Origin: Marinobacter sp. ELB17
GTDB taxonomy: Bacteria; Pseudomonadota; Gammaproteobacteria; Pseudomonadales; Oleiphilaceae
Assembly: GCF_000169375.1 (NCBI RefSeq)
Contig: NZ_AAXY01000001.1
Coordinates: 124,001-188,000 of the forward strand
DNA: 64,000 nucleotides
Reading direction: 5' to 3'
Shown here: piece after piece, positions 54,317 to 63,953 of the stretch
Layout: each line of letters starts with the position of its first letter
How positions within the stretch are numbered: the stretch's first letter is position 1
Program-made: the position numbers and the translations under genes
Notes under the pieces: generated by a model
Seen by the model: the letters and a program-made list of their open reading frames with translations, nothing else
Told to the model about the DNA's origin: nothing
Database searches by the model: none

Positions 54317-56377
54317 TCAGCTCACCAGCGGAACCTTGATGTCTGCTACTTCGTCTTCCTCTGGAAGTTTGAAACCTGCTACCGACGAACGCAGCTCGAA
54401 GGCCATGTCTGCCAGATTACCGATTGAGTAAGCCGTGGCATTGGTGCCCGATGAGGTCTGCGAGGTTATTTCCTGAATGACGTTCATGGTATTGGAAATG
54501 TGCGAAGCAGAAGAAGACTGTTGGCGAGCCGCGTTGGAGATGTTCTGAATCAGCTCCGCGAGGTTCGTGGAAACGTTTTCGATTTCTTCCAGGGCGACAC
54601 CTGCGTCTTGCGCCAGGCGGGCACCACGGACCACTTCGGCAGTGGTGTGCTCCATCGAGATAACCGCTTCGTTGGTATCTGACTGGATGGTTTTTACCAA
54701 AGCTTCGATTTGCTTGGTGGCGGCAGAAGACCGTTCTGCCAGCCGTTGTACTTCGTCTGCAACTACGGCAAAGCCACGGCCGGCATCACCCGCCATAGAA
54801 GCCTGAATAGCGGCGTTCAGCGAAAGAATGTTGGTCTGGTCGGCAATGTCGTTGATCAGCGACACGATGTCGCCGATTTCCTGGGATGATTCGCCCAGGC
54901 GTTTGATGCGCTTGGAGGTTTCCTGAATTTGCTCGCGAATATTGTCCATGCCGCGGATGGTGTTTTGCACCACGTCGGTGCCTTTTTTGGCGATGGCAAC
55001 CGAGCGTTCCGCTACCGCAGACGATTCTGCGGCGTTAGACGATACCTGGTCAATGGATACGGCCATTTCGTTAACCGCTGCCGAGGCGCCGGCAATTTCC
55101 TGTGCCTGGTGTTCGGAAGCGTCGGCCAGCTGCATGGCTGTAGACTGACTTTCTTGAGCCGCTGTAGCAACTCGCACAGCGGTACCGCGAATGGCTTGCA
55201 CCAGTCCGCGCATCTGGTCGATGGCGTAGTTGATTGAGTCGGCGATGGCGCCGGTAAAGTCTTCGGTTACCGTGGCCTCTGCGGTCAGATCACCGTCGGC
55301 CAGGTCGGCCAGTTCGTCCAGCAGACGTAAGATGGCGTTCTGATTCTGGTCATTCTGCGCTTGGGTTTTGGTCAGTCGGGTCTGGGATTCGCGATAAACC
55401 GCCAAACCAATGAACACGACGATAGCAATCACTGCGGCCAGCAGCGCAAAGGCAAGAGTAGGGCTGATGACTCGCGCGGCCGAAAGGTCACGCAGTTCTG
55501 TGGCCAGTTCGGACAGTTCTGTGAGCAGAATTTCGGAGTTTTCGAAGATGTCGTTAGCGGCGTTGGAGACTTTGAACAGATCGGGAGACGCCTGCAATAC
55601 CGCATCGGCGTTGCTGGCAATGAACCCGAACAGCTCGGCGACCGCCCCGAGCCCGTAAAGCGCACCTTCGTTGGCAACGCGGGTGATGGCCAGCGCGTTG
55701 TTGCCGTCAAGCTGGCCATTCAGTACGCGGCCAAACTGGGTGGCGTCGGTCAAAAAACGGTCGGCGGCGGTCACCGCGTCTTCGTCACCGGAGAGCACGT
55801 TGTTCACTGAGCGGAACATACGCTCAGCCAGCAACGACTGACGTCGCGCCAGAGCAATCTGGGCTTCCGGGGCACCGCTGTCCTGAAGAACCATAGAGAC
55901 GTCTTCGTATTCAACCTGCATCTGCGGGATGATTTCACTGAGAGTGCTGGTCACCTCCTGCATGTTCATGACCGAGTCGCGGGTGGCCAGAATAATGTCG
56001 GCGTTTTCGCGCACCGAATCCCAGTGCTGCTGCACATTGCTGGCAGCTGCGGCTTCACTGGCGGGCAGGCCAGTTTGCGGGTCGCCCTCGGTCAGATTGC
56101 TCCAGAGCTGGCGGAAGCTGTCGCGGGCGTTGCTCAGCTGGTCAAACGCGCTGGCGTTGCCACTGACGGCCTCGGTGGCGTTTTTGGCGATCTGCTGCGA
56201 CAGCACTCTCAGCTCGGCGGTGGTGTTCGTGTATTCGCGATCGTACTGGCTGTCACGGTTAACCATGAACAGCACCACAACCAGTAATACGGTGAGGGCG
56301 ATCAGCACGGTAGTCAGCCCGGCAATCAGTTTGTTGCCACCTTGTCTGCTACCGAGTCTTCCGGCTTTGTTTTTCAT
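54317..56377 (-). CDS. pilJ: methyl-accepting receptor PilJ
   Basis: This is the chemoreceptor of the type IV pilus chemosensory system; it has 686 residues. A first membrane segment lies near 18-40. Two PilJ-type periplasmic helical domains fill 45-300 with the repeated pattern SLLAERMFRSVNNVLSG. A second segment lies near 305-328, then HAMP and the signalling hairpin, whose tip reads VVADEVQRLAERSSAATKQI near 537-556. The chain ends without a CheR-docking pentapeptide. In P. aeruginosa PilJ senses pilus retraction by contact with PilA. Confidence 0.95.
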   Translation of the reverse strand: MKNKAGRLGSRQGGNKLIAGLTTVLIALTVLLVVVLFMVNRDSQYDREYTNTTAELRVLSQQIAKNATEAVSGNASAFDQLSNARDSFRQLWSNLTEGDPQTGLPASEAAAASNVQQHWDSVRENADIILATRDSVMNMQEVTSTLSEIIPQMQVEYEDVSMVLQDSGAPEAQIALARRQSLLAERMFRSVNNVLSGDEDAVTAADRFLTDATQFGRVLNGQLDGNNALAITRVANEGALYGLGAVAELFGFIASNADAVLQASPDLFKVSNAANDIFENSEILLTELSELATELRDLSAARVISPTLAFALLAAVIAIVVFIGLAVYRESQTRLTKTQAQNDQNQNAILRLLDELADLADGDLTAEATVTEDFTGAIADSINYAIDQMRGLVQAIRGTAVRVATAAQESQSTAMQLADASEHQAQEIAGASAAVNEMAVSIDQVSSNAAESSAVAERSVAIAKKGTDVVQNTIRGMDNIREQIQETSKRIKRLGESSQEIGDIVSLINDIADQTNILSLNAAIQASMAGDAGRGFAVVADEVQRLAERSSAATKQIEALVKTIQSDTNEAVISMEHTTAEVVRGARLAQDAGVALEEIENVSTNLAELIQNISNAARQQSSSASHISNTMNVIQEITSQTSSGTNATAYSIGNLADMAFELRSSVAGFKLPEEDEVADIKVPLVS

Positions 56378-56471
56378 CTTCTGGCTCCCGGCCTTTGTTC
56401 TGAAATGGACAAGTCTGTTGGTTCGGAATGGGTGCGGTCACAGGCTGATAAGCCTGCCACGGCCGTTGCGA

Positions 56472-57017
56472 TCAACGCTGTGCAACGTCAAGAAAGCGTT
56501 CGTCACCGAGCAGCTCGGTAGCCGAGAACACATTCCAGGTTTTCCCGTTGCGCGTATAGCCGCCGGCCACAAAGGGTTGAATACGATCAGGAACACCGCT
56601 GGTGTCTGATGTGAAATTCTCTGCGCCGAAATATTGCATGCCTAGAACCGAGTCAACAACCAACCCGCTGAACAAGTCGTCTTTTTCAACCACTAGGACC
56701 CTTCGTTGGCGTGGGCCGGTGCCGGAGCGGGGCAGTTCAAAAAAAGCGTCAAGATCGACCAGGGGCAATAATCGGCCGCGCACGTTGGCCGCTCCCATCA
56801 GAAACGGGCGTACGCCTGGTATCTGGGTAAAACGGGGGACATGCAGTATTTCAGTAACCTCGCCCATGGGCGCAACGTAGTGTTCACCAGCCAGCATAAA
56901 ACCGATTCCATTCCATTGTTCGGCCGTTTTTTCCTGCTCTGGAAGGCCTGCTGATAACTGACGGCTGCGTAGGGCTATGTTCGTCAGAACAGCAAAGGGG
57001 GCAGGCTGGGCAGACAT
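56472..57017 (-). CDS. pilI: CheW-like adaptor PilI
   Basis: This is a CheW-domain protein of 181 residues coupling PilJ to ChpA. The domain starts near 48 with WNGIGFMLAGEHYVAPMGEV and shows VRPFLMGAANVRGRLLPLVDLDAFF near 80-105, the classic CheW centre. VLVVEKDDLFSGLVVDSVLGMQYF follows. The first 45 residues are an extension rich in Ala/Leu/Arg. It lies 20 bases behind pilH and 95 bases ahead of pilJ on the same strand. Confidence 0.93.
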   Translation of the reverse strand: MSAQPAPFAVLTNIALRSRQLSAGLPEQEKTAEQWNGIGFMLAGEHYVAPMGEVTEILHVPRFTQIPGVRPFLMGAANVRGRLLPLVDLDAFFELPRSGTGPRQRRVLVVEKDDLFSGLVVDSVLGMQYFGAENFTSDTSGVPDRIQPFVAGGYTRNGKTWNVFSATELLGDERFLDVAQR

Positions 57018-57037
57018 ACGTACTCCGTGTTTGAAAA

Positions 57038-57400
57038 TCAGCCAATCAGGCTATTGATGACCTGAATCAGATCGTTCTCATTAACCGGCTTGACCAAATA
57101 ACCTTTGGCACCCTGCCGAGTACCCCAAACCCGGTCTGTTTCCTGATCTTTGGTGGTCACAATGATGACCGGAATCGATGCCGTTTCCGGGGCGCGGGTT
57201 AGCTGGCGGGTGGCCTGAAAACCGTTCAGGCCCGGCATGACGACATCCATCAGCACCAGGTCTGGGGTTTCCGAGCGAGCTTTGGCCACGCCATCGGCGC
57301 CGTTATCTGCGGTCAGCACTTCGTGCTGGTGCTTTTGCAGCATGGTGGTGATTTTTTTCACCTCGGTGGGCGAGTCGTCAACAATAAGAATGCGAGCCAT
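57038..57400 (-). CDS. pilH: response regulator PilH
   Basis: This is a single receiver domain of 120 residues. The phosphorylation site is D52 in LVLMDVVMPGLNGF; the acidic pair is D8-D9 (LIVDDSP), with Thr in VIIVTTK and Lys in GYLVKPV. In P. aeruginosa PilH acts against PilG, lowers cAMP and steers reversals or retraction. The gene follows pilG by 32 bases. No output domain is present. Confidence 0.95.
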   Translation of the reverse strand: MARILIVDDSPTEVKKITTMLQKHQHEVLTADNGADGVAKARSETPDLVLMDVVMPGLNGFQATRQLTRAPETASIPVIIVTTKDQETDRVWGTRQGAKGYLVKPVNENDLIQVINSLIG

Positions 57401-57432
57401 GATGTCCCCAATGAGTTCCGGAATTGTCAGAA

Positions 57433-57825
57433 TTAGTGCTGCGCCTGCGGCACGAAATGACGAATGGTATTAAGCAGCTCGTCTTTGCTGAATGGTTTGG
57501 TCAGATACTGATCGGAACCCACAATACGGCCTTTTGCCTTGTCAAACAGGCCATCTTTACTGGACAGCATGATTACCGGCGTGTTCTTAAAGGTAGAATT
57601 GTTCTTGATGAGGGCGCAGGTCTGATAACCGTCTAGCCGCGGCATCATGATATCAACAAAAATAATGTCGGGTTTGGAATCGGCAATTTTGGCCAGAGCA
57701 TCGAAACCGTCAGTCGCGGTTATGACATCACAGCCAACTTTCTTTAAAAGGGTTTCGGCAGTGCGACGAATCGTTTTGCTGTCGTCGATTACCATGACTT
57801 TCAAGTTCCCGAAGTTGTCGTCCAT
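57433..57825 (-). CDS. pilG: response regulator PilG
   Basis: This is a single receiver domain of 130 residues, the first gene of the Pil-Chp operon. The phospho-acceptor is D58 in IIFVDIMMPRLDGY; the acidic pair lies at 14-15 (VIDDSKT), with Ser in IMLSSKDG and Lys in QYLTKPFSK. In P. aeruginosa PilG activates adenylate cyclase CyaB through FimV/FimL and promotes pilus extension. D58 is the same residue number as there, and PilH keeps D52 likewise. Confidence 0.96.
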   Translation of the reverse strand: MDDNFGNLKVMVIDDSKTIRRTAETLLKKVGCDVITATDGFDALAKIADSKPDIIFVDIMMPRLDGYQTCALIKNNSTFKNTPVIMLSSKDGLFDKAKGRIVGSDQYLTKPFSKDELLNTIRHFVPQAQH

Positions 57826-57941
57826 TGTCCAACTGCCTTGCGCTCAGCGACTGTATTGTTAGCAAACCGGGGTTCTAGCACAAACACCAATGTTGTCCTA
57901 TGAACTCCGCTCCTTTATAAAGTATAGGTGCCCGAATAGAC

Positions 57942-57967
57942 AGTACTTGTTCGTCAACAAACGTACT
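57942..57967. promoter_or_regulatory. Imperfect dyad in the pilG-gshB intergenic region
   Basis: The 298 bases between the pilG start and the gshB start hold no gene. An imperfect inverted repeat sits in their middle: AGTAC-TTGTT (57942-57951) and AACAA-ACGTACT (57956-57967). It could be an operator for either gene. A TACAAT at 58027-58032 may be the -10 of gshB, with no good -35. Confidence 0.3.
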
Positions 57968-58123
57968 TTTGTCTGCCCCATCACGTTATGGGCTGAGGAT
58001 TTCTGCAGATGCATTCACGGCTCGGGTACAATACCATCTGAACTGTCAGCATAGCACTATGTGAAAGGCCTGCTTTGCAGACCGGTTCGTATTTTTAAAT
58101 CCCCGGCAATAGAAAGAGACGTT

Positions 58124-59077
58124 ATGACAGTCCGACTCGGTATCGTGATGGATCCCATTGACAGGATCCAGTTCAAAAAAGACAGCTCGCTGGCCATGCT
58201 TTGGGCCGCTCAACAACGGGGCTGGCAATTGGTTTATATGGAACCGGAGGATCTGTATCTGAATGGCGGCCAGGCTCGGGCCCGCAGCCGCAACCTGACT
58301 GTGCGGATGGACCCAAACGACTGGTACAGCTTTGAATCGGAAGCCGACATTGCCCTGGGCGATCTAGACGTTATTTTGATGCGCCAGGACCCCCCGGTCG
58401 ATCGTGAATTTCTGATGGCCACCTATATCTTGAGCGCCGCTGAAGTGCAGGGCGCGCTGGTGATGAACCCGCCGGCTACTCTGCGTGACTGCAACGAAAA
58501 GCTGTTTGCCACCCAGTTTGAAGACCTGACGCCGCCGCTGATTGTCACTTGCTCTTCAGCGCGCTTACGCGCGTTTTACGCCGAGCACAAAGACATCATC
58601 ATGAAGCCAATCGATGGCATGGGCGGCAGTTCTATATTTCGTATTAAAGAAAACGACGGCAACCTGGGTGTGATCATTGAAACCCTCACTGAACACGGCA
58701 CCCGGCAGGCCATGGCGCAGAAGTTTGTGCCCGCAATCACACAGGGCGACAAACGCATTCTGATGATTGAAGGTGAGCCCGTACCCTACGCGTTGGCGCG
58801 CATACCCTCCGCCGGTGAAAACCGCGGTAATCTGGCTGCCGGTGGCCGCGGTGAAGGCCGCGAACTGACCGACCGCGATCGCGAGATATGTGCCCGGGTG
58901 GCTCCGGTGATAAAAGCCAAGGGCCTGATGTTTGTGGGTCTGGACGTGATTGGCGATTACCTGACCGAAATCAACGTAACTAGCCCCACTTGTATCCGCG
59001 AACTAGACGCCGCCTTTGGCATTGATATCAGCGCGATGTTGATGGATGCCATTGCCAAACGGCTGCAGCAGCGCTGA
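58124..59077 (+). CDS. gshB: glutathione synthase GshB
   Basis: This ATP-grasp enzyme joins gamma-glutamylcysteine and glycine; it has 317 residues. The pattern GIVMDPIDRIQFKKDSSLAM at the start and RQDPPVDREFLMATYIL near 89 are characteristic, as are the ATP-grasp parts KPIDGMGGSSIFRI near 165 and EINVTSPTCIRELD near 285. I chose ATG 58124 because AAAGAGAC precedes it and MTVRLGIVMD is the normal family N-terminus; the open frame to 58061 is a non-family extension. It is divergent from pilG and begins the run of plus-strand genes to the end of the window. Confidence 0.96.
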   Translation: MTVRLGIVMDPIDRIQFKKDSSLAMLWAAQQRGWQLVYMEPEDLYLNGGQARARSRNLTVRMDPNDWYSFESEADIALGDLDVILMRQDPPVDREFLMATYILSAAEVQGALVMNPPATLRDCNEKLFATQFEDLTPPLIVTCSSARLRAFYAEHKDIIMKPIDGMGGSSIFRIKENDGNLGVIIETLTEHGTRQAMAQKFVPAITQGDKRILMIEGEPVPYALARIPSAGENRGNLAAGGRGEGRELTDRDREICARVAPVIKAKGLMFVGLDVIGDYLTEINVTSPTCIRELDAAFGIDISAMLMDAIAKRLQQR

Positions 59078-59120
59078 TTGTTTAAAGCGGTATTAATTTG
59101 ATGGTTCAAGAGCAACGGGA

Positions 59121-59984
59121 ATGGCAGTTCAGGTAAGCGATGTTGATCGGTTTTCGTTCACCCTGTTTATGGCTTTGGCGATTCACGGGGTGATTGTGTT
59201 GGGCATTACTTTCGCGCCCGAGACACCGCCGCCATCGGCGCAAACCATGGAAATTACCCTGTCGCGTTTCGCCGATGAAAAAGCGCCGGAAAAAGCGGAT
59301 TTTCTGGCACCCACCAATCAGCAGGGCAGCGGCACCGAAGAACAGGCGAAAGAACTGACCAGCCCGCAGCCGGTGGAACTGAACCAAACCGAAGTTGCGC
59401 ATGTTCAACCCGAGCCTCAGGCGCAGCCCGAACCACAGCCGGTGCAACAGCAAGCGGTGGTGAGGACCAAAGCGCTCAGTGCAAGGAAGGTTGCCAAGCC
59501 AGAAATCCGCGCCGAAGCAGTGAAAGAACTGCCAACAAAGCCAAGGCTAAATCTGCTGCAGCGCAGCCTGGAAATTGCCAGTCTGGAAGCCCGACTGGAT
59601 GCCCAGCAACAAGCCTATTCACGCAAGCCCCGTGTGCTGCGGGTAACCGCGGCTTCAACGCTTCGGTCCAGCAACGCCTGGTATGTTCAGAACTGGGTCA
59701 GCAAGGTTACCAGAGTGGGTAACATGAATTACCCCGCCGAAGCCCGGAATAGCGGTCTTTATGGTGACTTGCGTTTGCTGGTCACACTGCGCAAAGATGG
59801 CAGTCTTAAGGAAGTTCTAGTGGTGCAGTCGTCCGGGAGCACTTTACTGGACGACGCGGCCATTCGCATTGTGAGGCTTGCGGCGCCCTATCCGCCATTC
59901 CCCAAGGAAATGAGCCGCAATGTTGATGAACTTGAAATCATACGTACCTGGTCATTCCAGCAGCGGGGGCTGACATCCGGATGA
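59121..59984 (+). CDS. tonB: energy transducer TonB
   Basis: This is a TonB-type protein of 287 residues. The N-terminal anchor (FSVFTLFMALAIHGVIVLG-like, residues about 12-32) is followed by a Glu/Pro/Gln-rich periplasmic stretch (75-125, with QPEPQAQPEPQPVQQQ) and a C-terminal TonB fold (about 200-287) with NYPAEARNSGLYGDLRLLV and VQSSGSTLLDDAAIRIV. It corresponds by position to TonB3 of P. aeruginosa, which was linked to twitching motility and pilus assembly rather than iron alone. No exbB/exbD lie near. Its stop overlaps the yqgE start by four bases. Confidence 0.92.
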   Translation: MAVQVSDVDRFSFTLFMALAIHGVIVLGITFAPETPPPSAQTMEITLSRFADEKAPEKADFLAPTNQQGSGTEEQAKELTSPQPVELNQTEVAHVQPEPQAQPEPQPVQQQAVVRTKALSARKVAKPEIRAEAVKELPTKPRLNLLQRSLEIASLEARLDAQQQAYSRKPRVLRVTAASTLRSSNAWYVQNWVSKVTRVGNMNYPAEARNSGLYGDLRLLVTLRKDGSLKEVLVVQSSGSTLLDDAAIRIVRLAAPYPPFPKEMSRNVDELEIIRTWSFQQRGLTSG

Positions 59985-60547
59985 GCGATACTGCCAATAC
60001 AACGGACAATTTCCGCAATCATTTTCTGGTGGCGTCACCGTGGATGAGCGACCCGCGTTTTCACGGCGCGGTGATCTATGTGTGTGAACATTCCGCCGAG
60101 GGAGCGCTGGGTTTGGCCGTGAACCAGCCGCTGGACATACATTTGGGGGAAATCCTGGAACAGCTCGACATGCACGGCGGCGAACTGGATTTGCCGGTGT
60201 TTGCCGGCGGACCGGTGCAGACCGAGCGCGGTTTTGTGCTGCACAACCCCGGGCAGCGCTGGCAGCATACTGCGGAAGTGACCGCAGACATCTGGCTGAC
60301 CACCTCGCGCGACATATTGGCCGACATTGGCGCTGCCAAGGGACCGGATGAATTTCTGGTGGCCTTGGGTTACGCCGGTTGGGGTGACGGTCAGTTGGAA
60401 GCGGAGTTGGGCGGCAATACCTGGCTGACGTGTCCGGCGAGCCCAGACTTATTGTTTCGTACGCCCTGGAGCCGTCGCTATCAGGCGGTTCTGGCCAGTA
60501 TGGGCATCGACATTAACCAGCTTAGCGAGACCACAGGCCATGCATGA
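59981..60547 (+). CDS. yqgE: YqgE/AlgH family protein
   Basis: This is a 188-residue cytoplasmic protein of the UPF0301 family. Marks are FLVASPWMSDPRFHGAVIYVCEH near 14-36, GALGLAVNQPL near 41, VFAGGPVQTERGFVLH near 73 and ALGYAGWGDGQLEAEL near 128. It is called AlgH in Pseudomonas, where it was tied loosely to alginate regulation; the structure is known, the function is not. Overlaps on both sides (tonB by four bases, ruvX by eight) show an operon. Confidence 0.95.
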   Translation: MSDTANTTDNFRNHFLVASPWMSDPRFHGAVIYVCEHSAEGALGLAVNQPLDIHLGEILEQLDMHGGELDLPVFAGGPVQTERGFVLHNPGQRWQHTAEVTADIWLTTSRDILADIGAAKGPDEFLVALGYAGWGDGQLEAELGGNTWLTCPASPDLLFRTPWSRRYQAVLASMGIDINQLSETTGHA

Positions 60548-60962
60548 AGCCGGCCAGCGCCGCGTTATGGCGTTTGATTTTGGCACCCGCCGCATCGGCG
60601 TTGCCGTGGGCCAGGAAATGCTCGGCCGCGGCGAGCCACTGACCATGATCGCGGCCCGTGATGGCACGCCAGACTGGACCCAACTGGAAAAACTGCTGCA
60701 CGAATGGCGCCCTGACTTGGTGGTGGTAGGCCTGCCGCTGAACATGGACGACAGCGAAAACGAGATGTGCGTCCGCGCTCGCAAATTTGGCAAGCGCCTG
60801 CACGGGCGCTTTCACGTAACCGTGGAAATGGTGGACGAGCGCCTGACCAGCTATCAGGCCAAAGGTGAAGTGATGGCCGCCGGCGGTAGCCGCAATTATA
60901 GGCGCGATGGTATAGATGATCGCGCCGCGGTGCTGATTCTGGAAACCTGGTTTAATCAATAG
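60540..60962 (+). CDS. ruvX: Holliday junction resolvase-like protein RuvX (YqgF)
   Basis: This RNase H-fold nuclease has 140 residues. MAFDFGTRRIGVAVG carries the first catalytic Asp (D13), VVVGLPLNMDDSENEM the Glu/Asp region near 62-77, and VDERLTSYQA and GIDDRAAVLIL the remaining acids. The family takes part in 16S rRNA 5' end processing and was first proposed as a Holliday junction resolvase. It overlaps yqgE by eight bases; the pair is conserved across gammaproteobacteria. Confidence 0.95.
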   Translation: MHEAGQRRVMAFDFGTRRIGVAVGQEMLGRGEPLTMIAARDGTPDWTQLEKLLHEWRPDLVVVGLPLNMDDSENEMCVRARKFGKRLHGRFHVTVEMVDERLTSYQAKGEVMAAGGSRNYRRDGIDDRAAVLILETWFNQ

Positions 60963-61034
60963 CCCTGTCTGACAACCCATGTTGAACTAACGAATGTTAA
61001 CCACAGTGCCTGCCCGGTGCTGCGACGAGGATCT

Positions 61035-61538
61035 ATGAACGGACAACTTGATATAGAGCCACTACTGGACAAAATGGAAGCCGGTCTGCGCCAGTTGCTG
61101 CAGGAACGTGGCGTAAGTTCACCGGCGCTTATCGGGATTCGAACCGGTGGTGTGTGGCTGGCTGCTGAGCTGGCCCGGCGCCTGCAGTTGCAGGAACCGT
61201 TCGGTGAGCTGGACATTTCATTTTACCGCGACGATTTCAGTCGTATTGGTCTGAACCCTAAGGTAAAGCCGTCGAGCTTGCCGTTTGATACCGCCGATCG
61301 AGACGTAGTGTTGATAGACGACGTGATCATGAGCGGCCGTACTATTCGTGCCGCGATGAATGAAATTTTCGATTATGGCCGCCCGGCCAGTATTATATTG
61401 GCTACGCTGATTGATTTGGGCGCCCGTGAACTGCCGGTGCAGCCCGATGTGCGTGGCCTTGCGTTGAGGCTGGAAACCAGCCAGCGCATAAAGTTACGCG
61501 GGCCCGATCCGCTGCGTATTGAACTGGAACAGGCCTAG
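61035..61538 (+). CDS. pyrR: PyrR bifunctional protein (phosphoribosyltransferase-type)
   Basis: This PRT-fold protein has 167 residues. The PRPP-binding motif is VVLIDDVIMSGRTIRAAM near 96-113, and IGIRTGGVWLAAELARRL near 33 is the loop before it. PyrR has uracil phosphoribosyltransferase activity and, in Gram-positives, binds pyr mRNA; in Pseudomonas its attenuation role is less settled. I chose ATG 61035 with GAGGATCT before it; an in-frame TTG/ATG-like start at 61017 would add six residues. The pyrB gene follows 58 bases on. No clear attenuator hairpin is visible upstream. Confidence 0.92.
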   Translation: MNGQLDIEPLLDKMEAGLRQLLQERGVSSPALIGIRTGGVWLAAELARRLQLQEPFGELDISFYRDDFSRIGLNPKVKPSSLPFDTADRDVVLIDDVIMSGRTIRAAMNEIFDYGRPASIILATLIDLGARELPVQPDVRGLALRLETSQRIKLRGPDPLRIELEQA

Positions 61539-61596
61539 CTCCACTTAAGCCACATCCTAGCCGTGCCCCAGCCACCTTTGTTTATACAGGCAACCC

Positions 61597-62622
61597 ATGA
61601 TCGCAACCGCTACCGGCCCCCATCATTTGCAGCTGACCCGGGAAGGTCAGTTGCGGCATTTTCTGACTCTGGACGGCCTTGGCCGCGAGTTGCTGACCGA
61701 CATCCTCGACACGGCTGACTCCTTTATAGAGGTGGGCGAGCGCACTATTAAAAAGGTTCCGTTGCTGCGCGGGCGTACCGTGGTGAATCTGTTTTTCGAA
61801 TCCAGTACCCGCACCCGCAGCACCTTCGAGCTGGCGGCCAAACGCCTGTCTGCAGACGTACTGAATCTTGATATCAGCACCTCGGCGACCTCTAAAGGCG
61901 AATCCTTGGCGGATACCTTGTACAACCTGGAGGCCATGGCCAGCGACATGTTTGTGGTGCGTCACGCCCAAAGCGGTGCACCGCACTTTATTGCCGAAAG
62001 CGTGACGCCCAAAGTGGCCATCATTAACGCCGGCGACGGGCGCCATGCCCATCCCACTCAGGCCATGCTGGACATGCTCACTATTCGGCAGCATAAAAAA
62101 ACCTTTGCCGGTTTGAAAGTGGCCATTGTGGGTGATGTATTGCATTCGCGCGTGGCGCGCTCGCAGATTCGTGCTCTTAACGAGCTGGGTGTGGCCGAGG
62201 TGCGGGTGATTGCACCGGGCACGCTGTTACCCCGGGATGTAGAAGCGCTGGGTTGCACCGTAGAGTACGACATGATGCGCGGCATGAAAGATCTCGACGT
62301 GGTGATTATGCTGCGCCTGCAAAAAGAAAGGATGGAAGGTGCGCTTCTGCCCAGTGAAGGAGAGTTCTACCGCCTTTACGGTCTTGATCGGGCCAAACTG
62401 GCGCTGGCGAAACCGGATTGCATTGTTATGCATCCGGGGCCAATTAACCGCGGCGTAGAAATCGAATCGGCGGTGGCCGACGGGCCGCAGTCGGTTATTC
62501 TGAATCAGGTGACCAACGGCATCGCCATTCGTATGGCGGTGATGTCCATGGCCATGGGTGGCCAACTGGCTGAGCGTCAGCAAGCGTTGAACGACATTGC
62601 CAAACAAGAGGTGCGCTCATGA
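61597..62622 (+). CDS. pyrB: aspartate carbamoyltransferase catalytic chain
   Basis: This enzyme makes carbamoyl-aspartate in pyrimidine synthesis; it has 341 residues. The carbamoyl phosphate site is [17 protein letters not shown] near 64-80. The 80s loop [15 protein letters not shown], the [11 protein letters not shown] stretch near 152, and MHPGPINRG near 285 complete the active site. The N-terminal extension of about 15 residues is typical of the Pseudomonas type, which is nucleotide-inhibited and forms a dodecamer with an inactive PyrC'. It overlaps pyrC' by four bases (ATGA), fitting that 1:1 complex. No pyrI gene is present. Confidence 0.97.
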   Translation: MIATATGPHHLQLTREGQLRHFLTLDGLGRELLTDILDTADSFIEVGERTIKKVPLLRGRTVVNLFFESSTRTRSTFELAAKRLSADVLNLDISTSATSKGESLADTLYNLEAMASDMFVVRHAQSGAPHFIAESVTPKVAIINAGDGRHAHPTQAMLDMLTIRQHKKTFAGLKVAIVGDVLHSRVARSQIRALNELGVAEVRVIAPGTLLPRDVEALGCTVEYDMMRGMKDLDVVIMLRLQKERMEGALLPSEGEFYRLYGLDRAKLALAKPDCIVMHPGPINRGVEIESAVADGPQSVILNQVTNGIAIRMAVMSMAMGGQLAERQQALNDIAKQEVRS

Positions 62623-63953
62623 AACTGTCTTCCCGCCCCCCTGCTGGCAGCGTGAAAATCGTTGGTGGTCAGTTGTACCGTGGAGCCACGGCGACCAGCG
62701 CTGGAGCGCTGGAAGCCAACCCTGGCTTGCTGATAAAAAATGGCCGGATTGCCGCCCTTGGCCCCGACGCCCTGGCGCAAGCGGCCGATGAAACCTTGAT
62801 GGCGGAAAATTGTATTGTCAGCCCGGGGTTTCTGGATTTGTGCTGCAATCTTCGCGAACCGGGCAATAGTCAAAAAGGCAATATGTCCTCGGAAACACGG
62901 GCTGCGGCCCACGGTGGCTTTACCAGCGTGTGCGCCGCACCCGACACCTCGCCGGTGAACGATTCTGGCGCTGTGACCAACCTGATTCGTGACATGGCCG
63001 CCAGCCGGGCGTTGGTCCGAGTGCTGCCCATAGGCGCGGTTACCCGTGGCCTGGAAGGTGAGCTGCTCAGTGACATGGCCGGTTTGCAGAAGGCAGGTTG
63101 TGTTGCCCTAGGCAACGCCTCACGGGGCTTACGTAACGCACGGGTTCTACGACGTTGCATGTCTTACGCCCAGACCTTCGGATTAACGCTGATGTTCAGC
63201 CCGGAAAATCAGGCGCTGGCCGCCGATGGTTACGCCCACGATGGCCTGGTGACCACACGCCTTGGTCTGCTGGGAATTCCGGAGGTGGCTGAGACCACCG
63301 CGGTCATGGAAATGATCCTGCTGGCGCAGGAAACCGGTGTGCGCTTGCACCTTAGCCAGCTGTCGTGCGCCCGCAGCGTGGACATGCTGGCGGAAGCGCG
63401 CCAACGGGGAATTCAGGTCACCGCTGACGTGGCCATGCACCAGCTGGCCTTTACCGAAGACGCGCTGAGTGGGTTTGATAGCCGTTTTCACGTGCGCCCG
63501 CCACTGCGCTCAGAGCGTGACCGGCAGGCCTTGGTGGCGGGTGTTCGCGACGGTGTTATTGACGCCATTGTCAGTCAGCATCAGCCCCATGAAAGCGCTG
63601 CCAAGCAGGCGCCCCTGGCCGCCAGCGAGCCGGGTTTATCGAGTATTGAAGTTGTGTTGTCGCTGGGCCTGGAGCGGGTAGCTGCTAACGAGCTGAGCCT
63701 AACGCAATTGCTGCGCGCGCTGACCGCTGGCCCTGCCACGGTGCTGGGCCAAAGTGAGGCAAGCAACGCAGGCCTGAGCGCCGGTGCAGTGGCAGATCTG
63801 TGTATTTTCAATCCCGACCAGTCCTGGCGCCCTGGCCCCGGCACTCTGGTGTCTGCCGGTGGCAACGGACCGGTACTGGAGCGCTCAATGCCGGGTGTGG
63901 TGCATTACACCCTGGTTGCCGGCCACAAGGCCTGGCCGTCACTGTTGCCTTAA
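62619..63953 (+). CDS. pyrC': inactive dihydroorotase-like subunit PyrC'
   Basis: This dihydroorotase homologue has 444 residues and seems unable to bind the catalytic zinc pair. The usual D-x-H-x-H after PGF is [10 protein letters not shown] here, with both His replaced; the later metal His and Lys sites also lack their normal context ([10 protein letters not shown] is kept, but the KxxE-type Lys is not seen). In Pseudomonas such PyrC' chains are structural parts of the aspartate carbamoyltransferase dodecamer. The four-base overlap with pyrB supports that. A real dihydroorotase must be encoded elsewhere. The 47 bases after its stop hold nothing recognisable. Confidence 0.94.
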   Translation: MKLSSRPPAGSVKIVGGQLYRGATATSAGALEANPGLLIKNGRIAALGPDALAQAADETLMAENCIVSPGFLDLCCNLREPGNSQKGNMSSETRAAAHGGFTSVCAAPDTSPVNDSGAVTNLIRDMAASRALVRVLPIGAVTRGLEGELLSDMAGLQKAGCVALGNASRGLRNARVLRRCMSYAQTFGLTLMFSPENQALAADGYAHDGLVTTRLGLLGIPEVAETTAVMEMILLAQETGVRLHLSQLSCARSVDMLAEARQRGIQVTADVAMHQLAFTEDALSGFDSRFHVRPPLRSERDRQALVAGVRDGVIDAIVSQHQPHESAAKQAPLAASEPGLSSIEVVLSLGLERVAANELSLTQLLRALTAGPATVLGQSEASNAGLSAGAVADLCIFNPDQSWRPGPGTLVSAGGNGPVLERSMPGVVHYTLVAGHKAWPSLLP

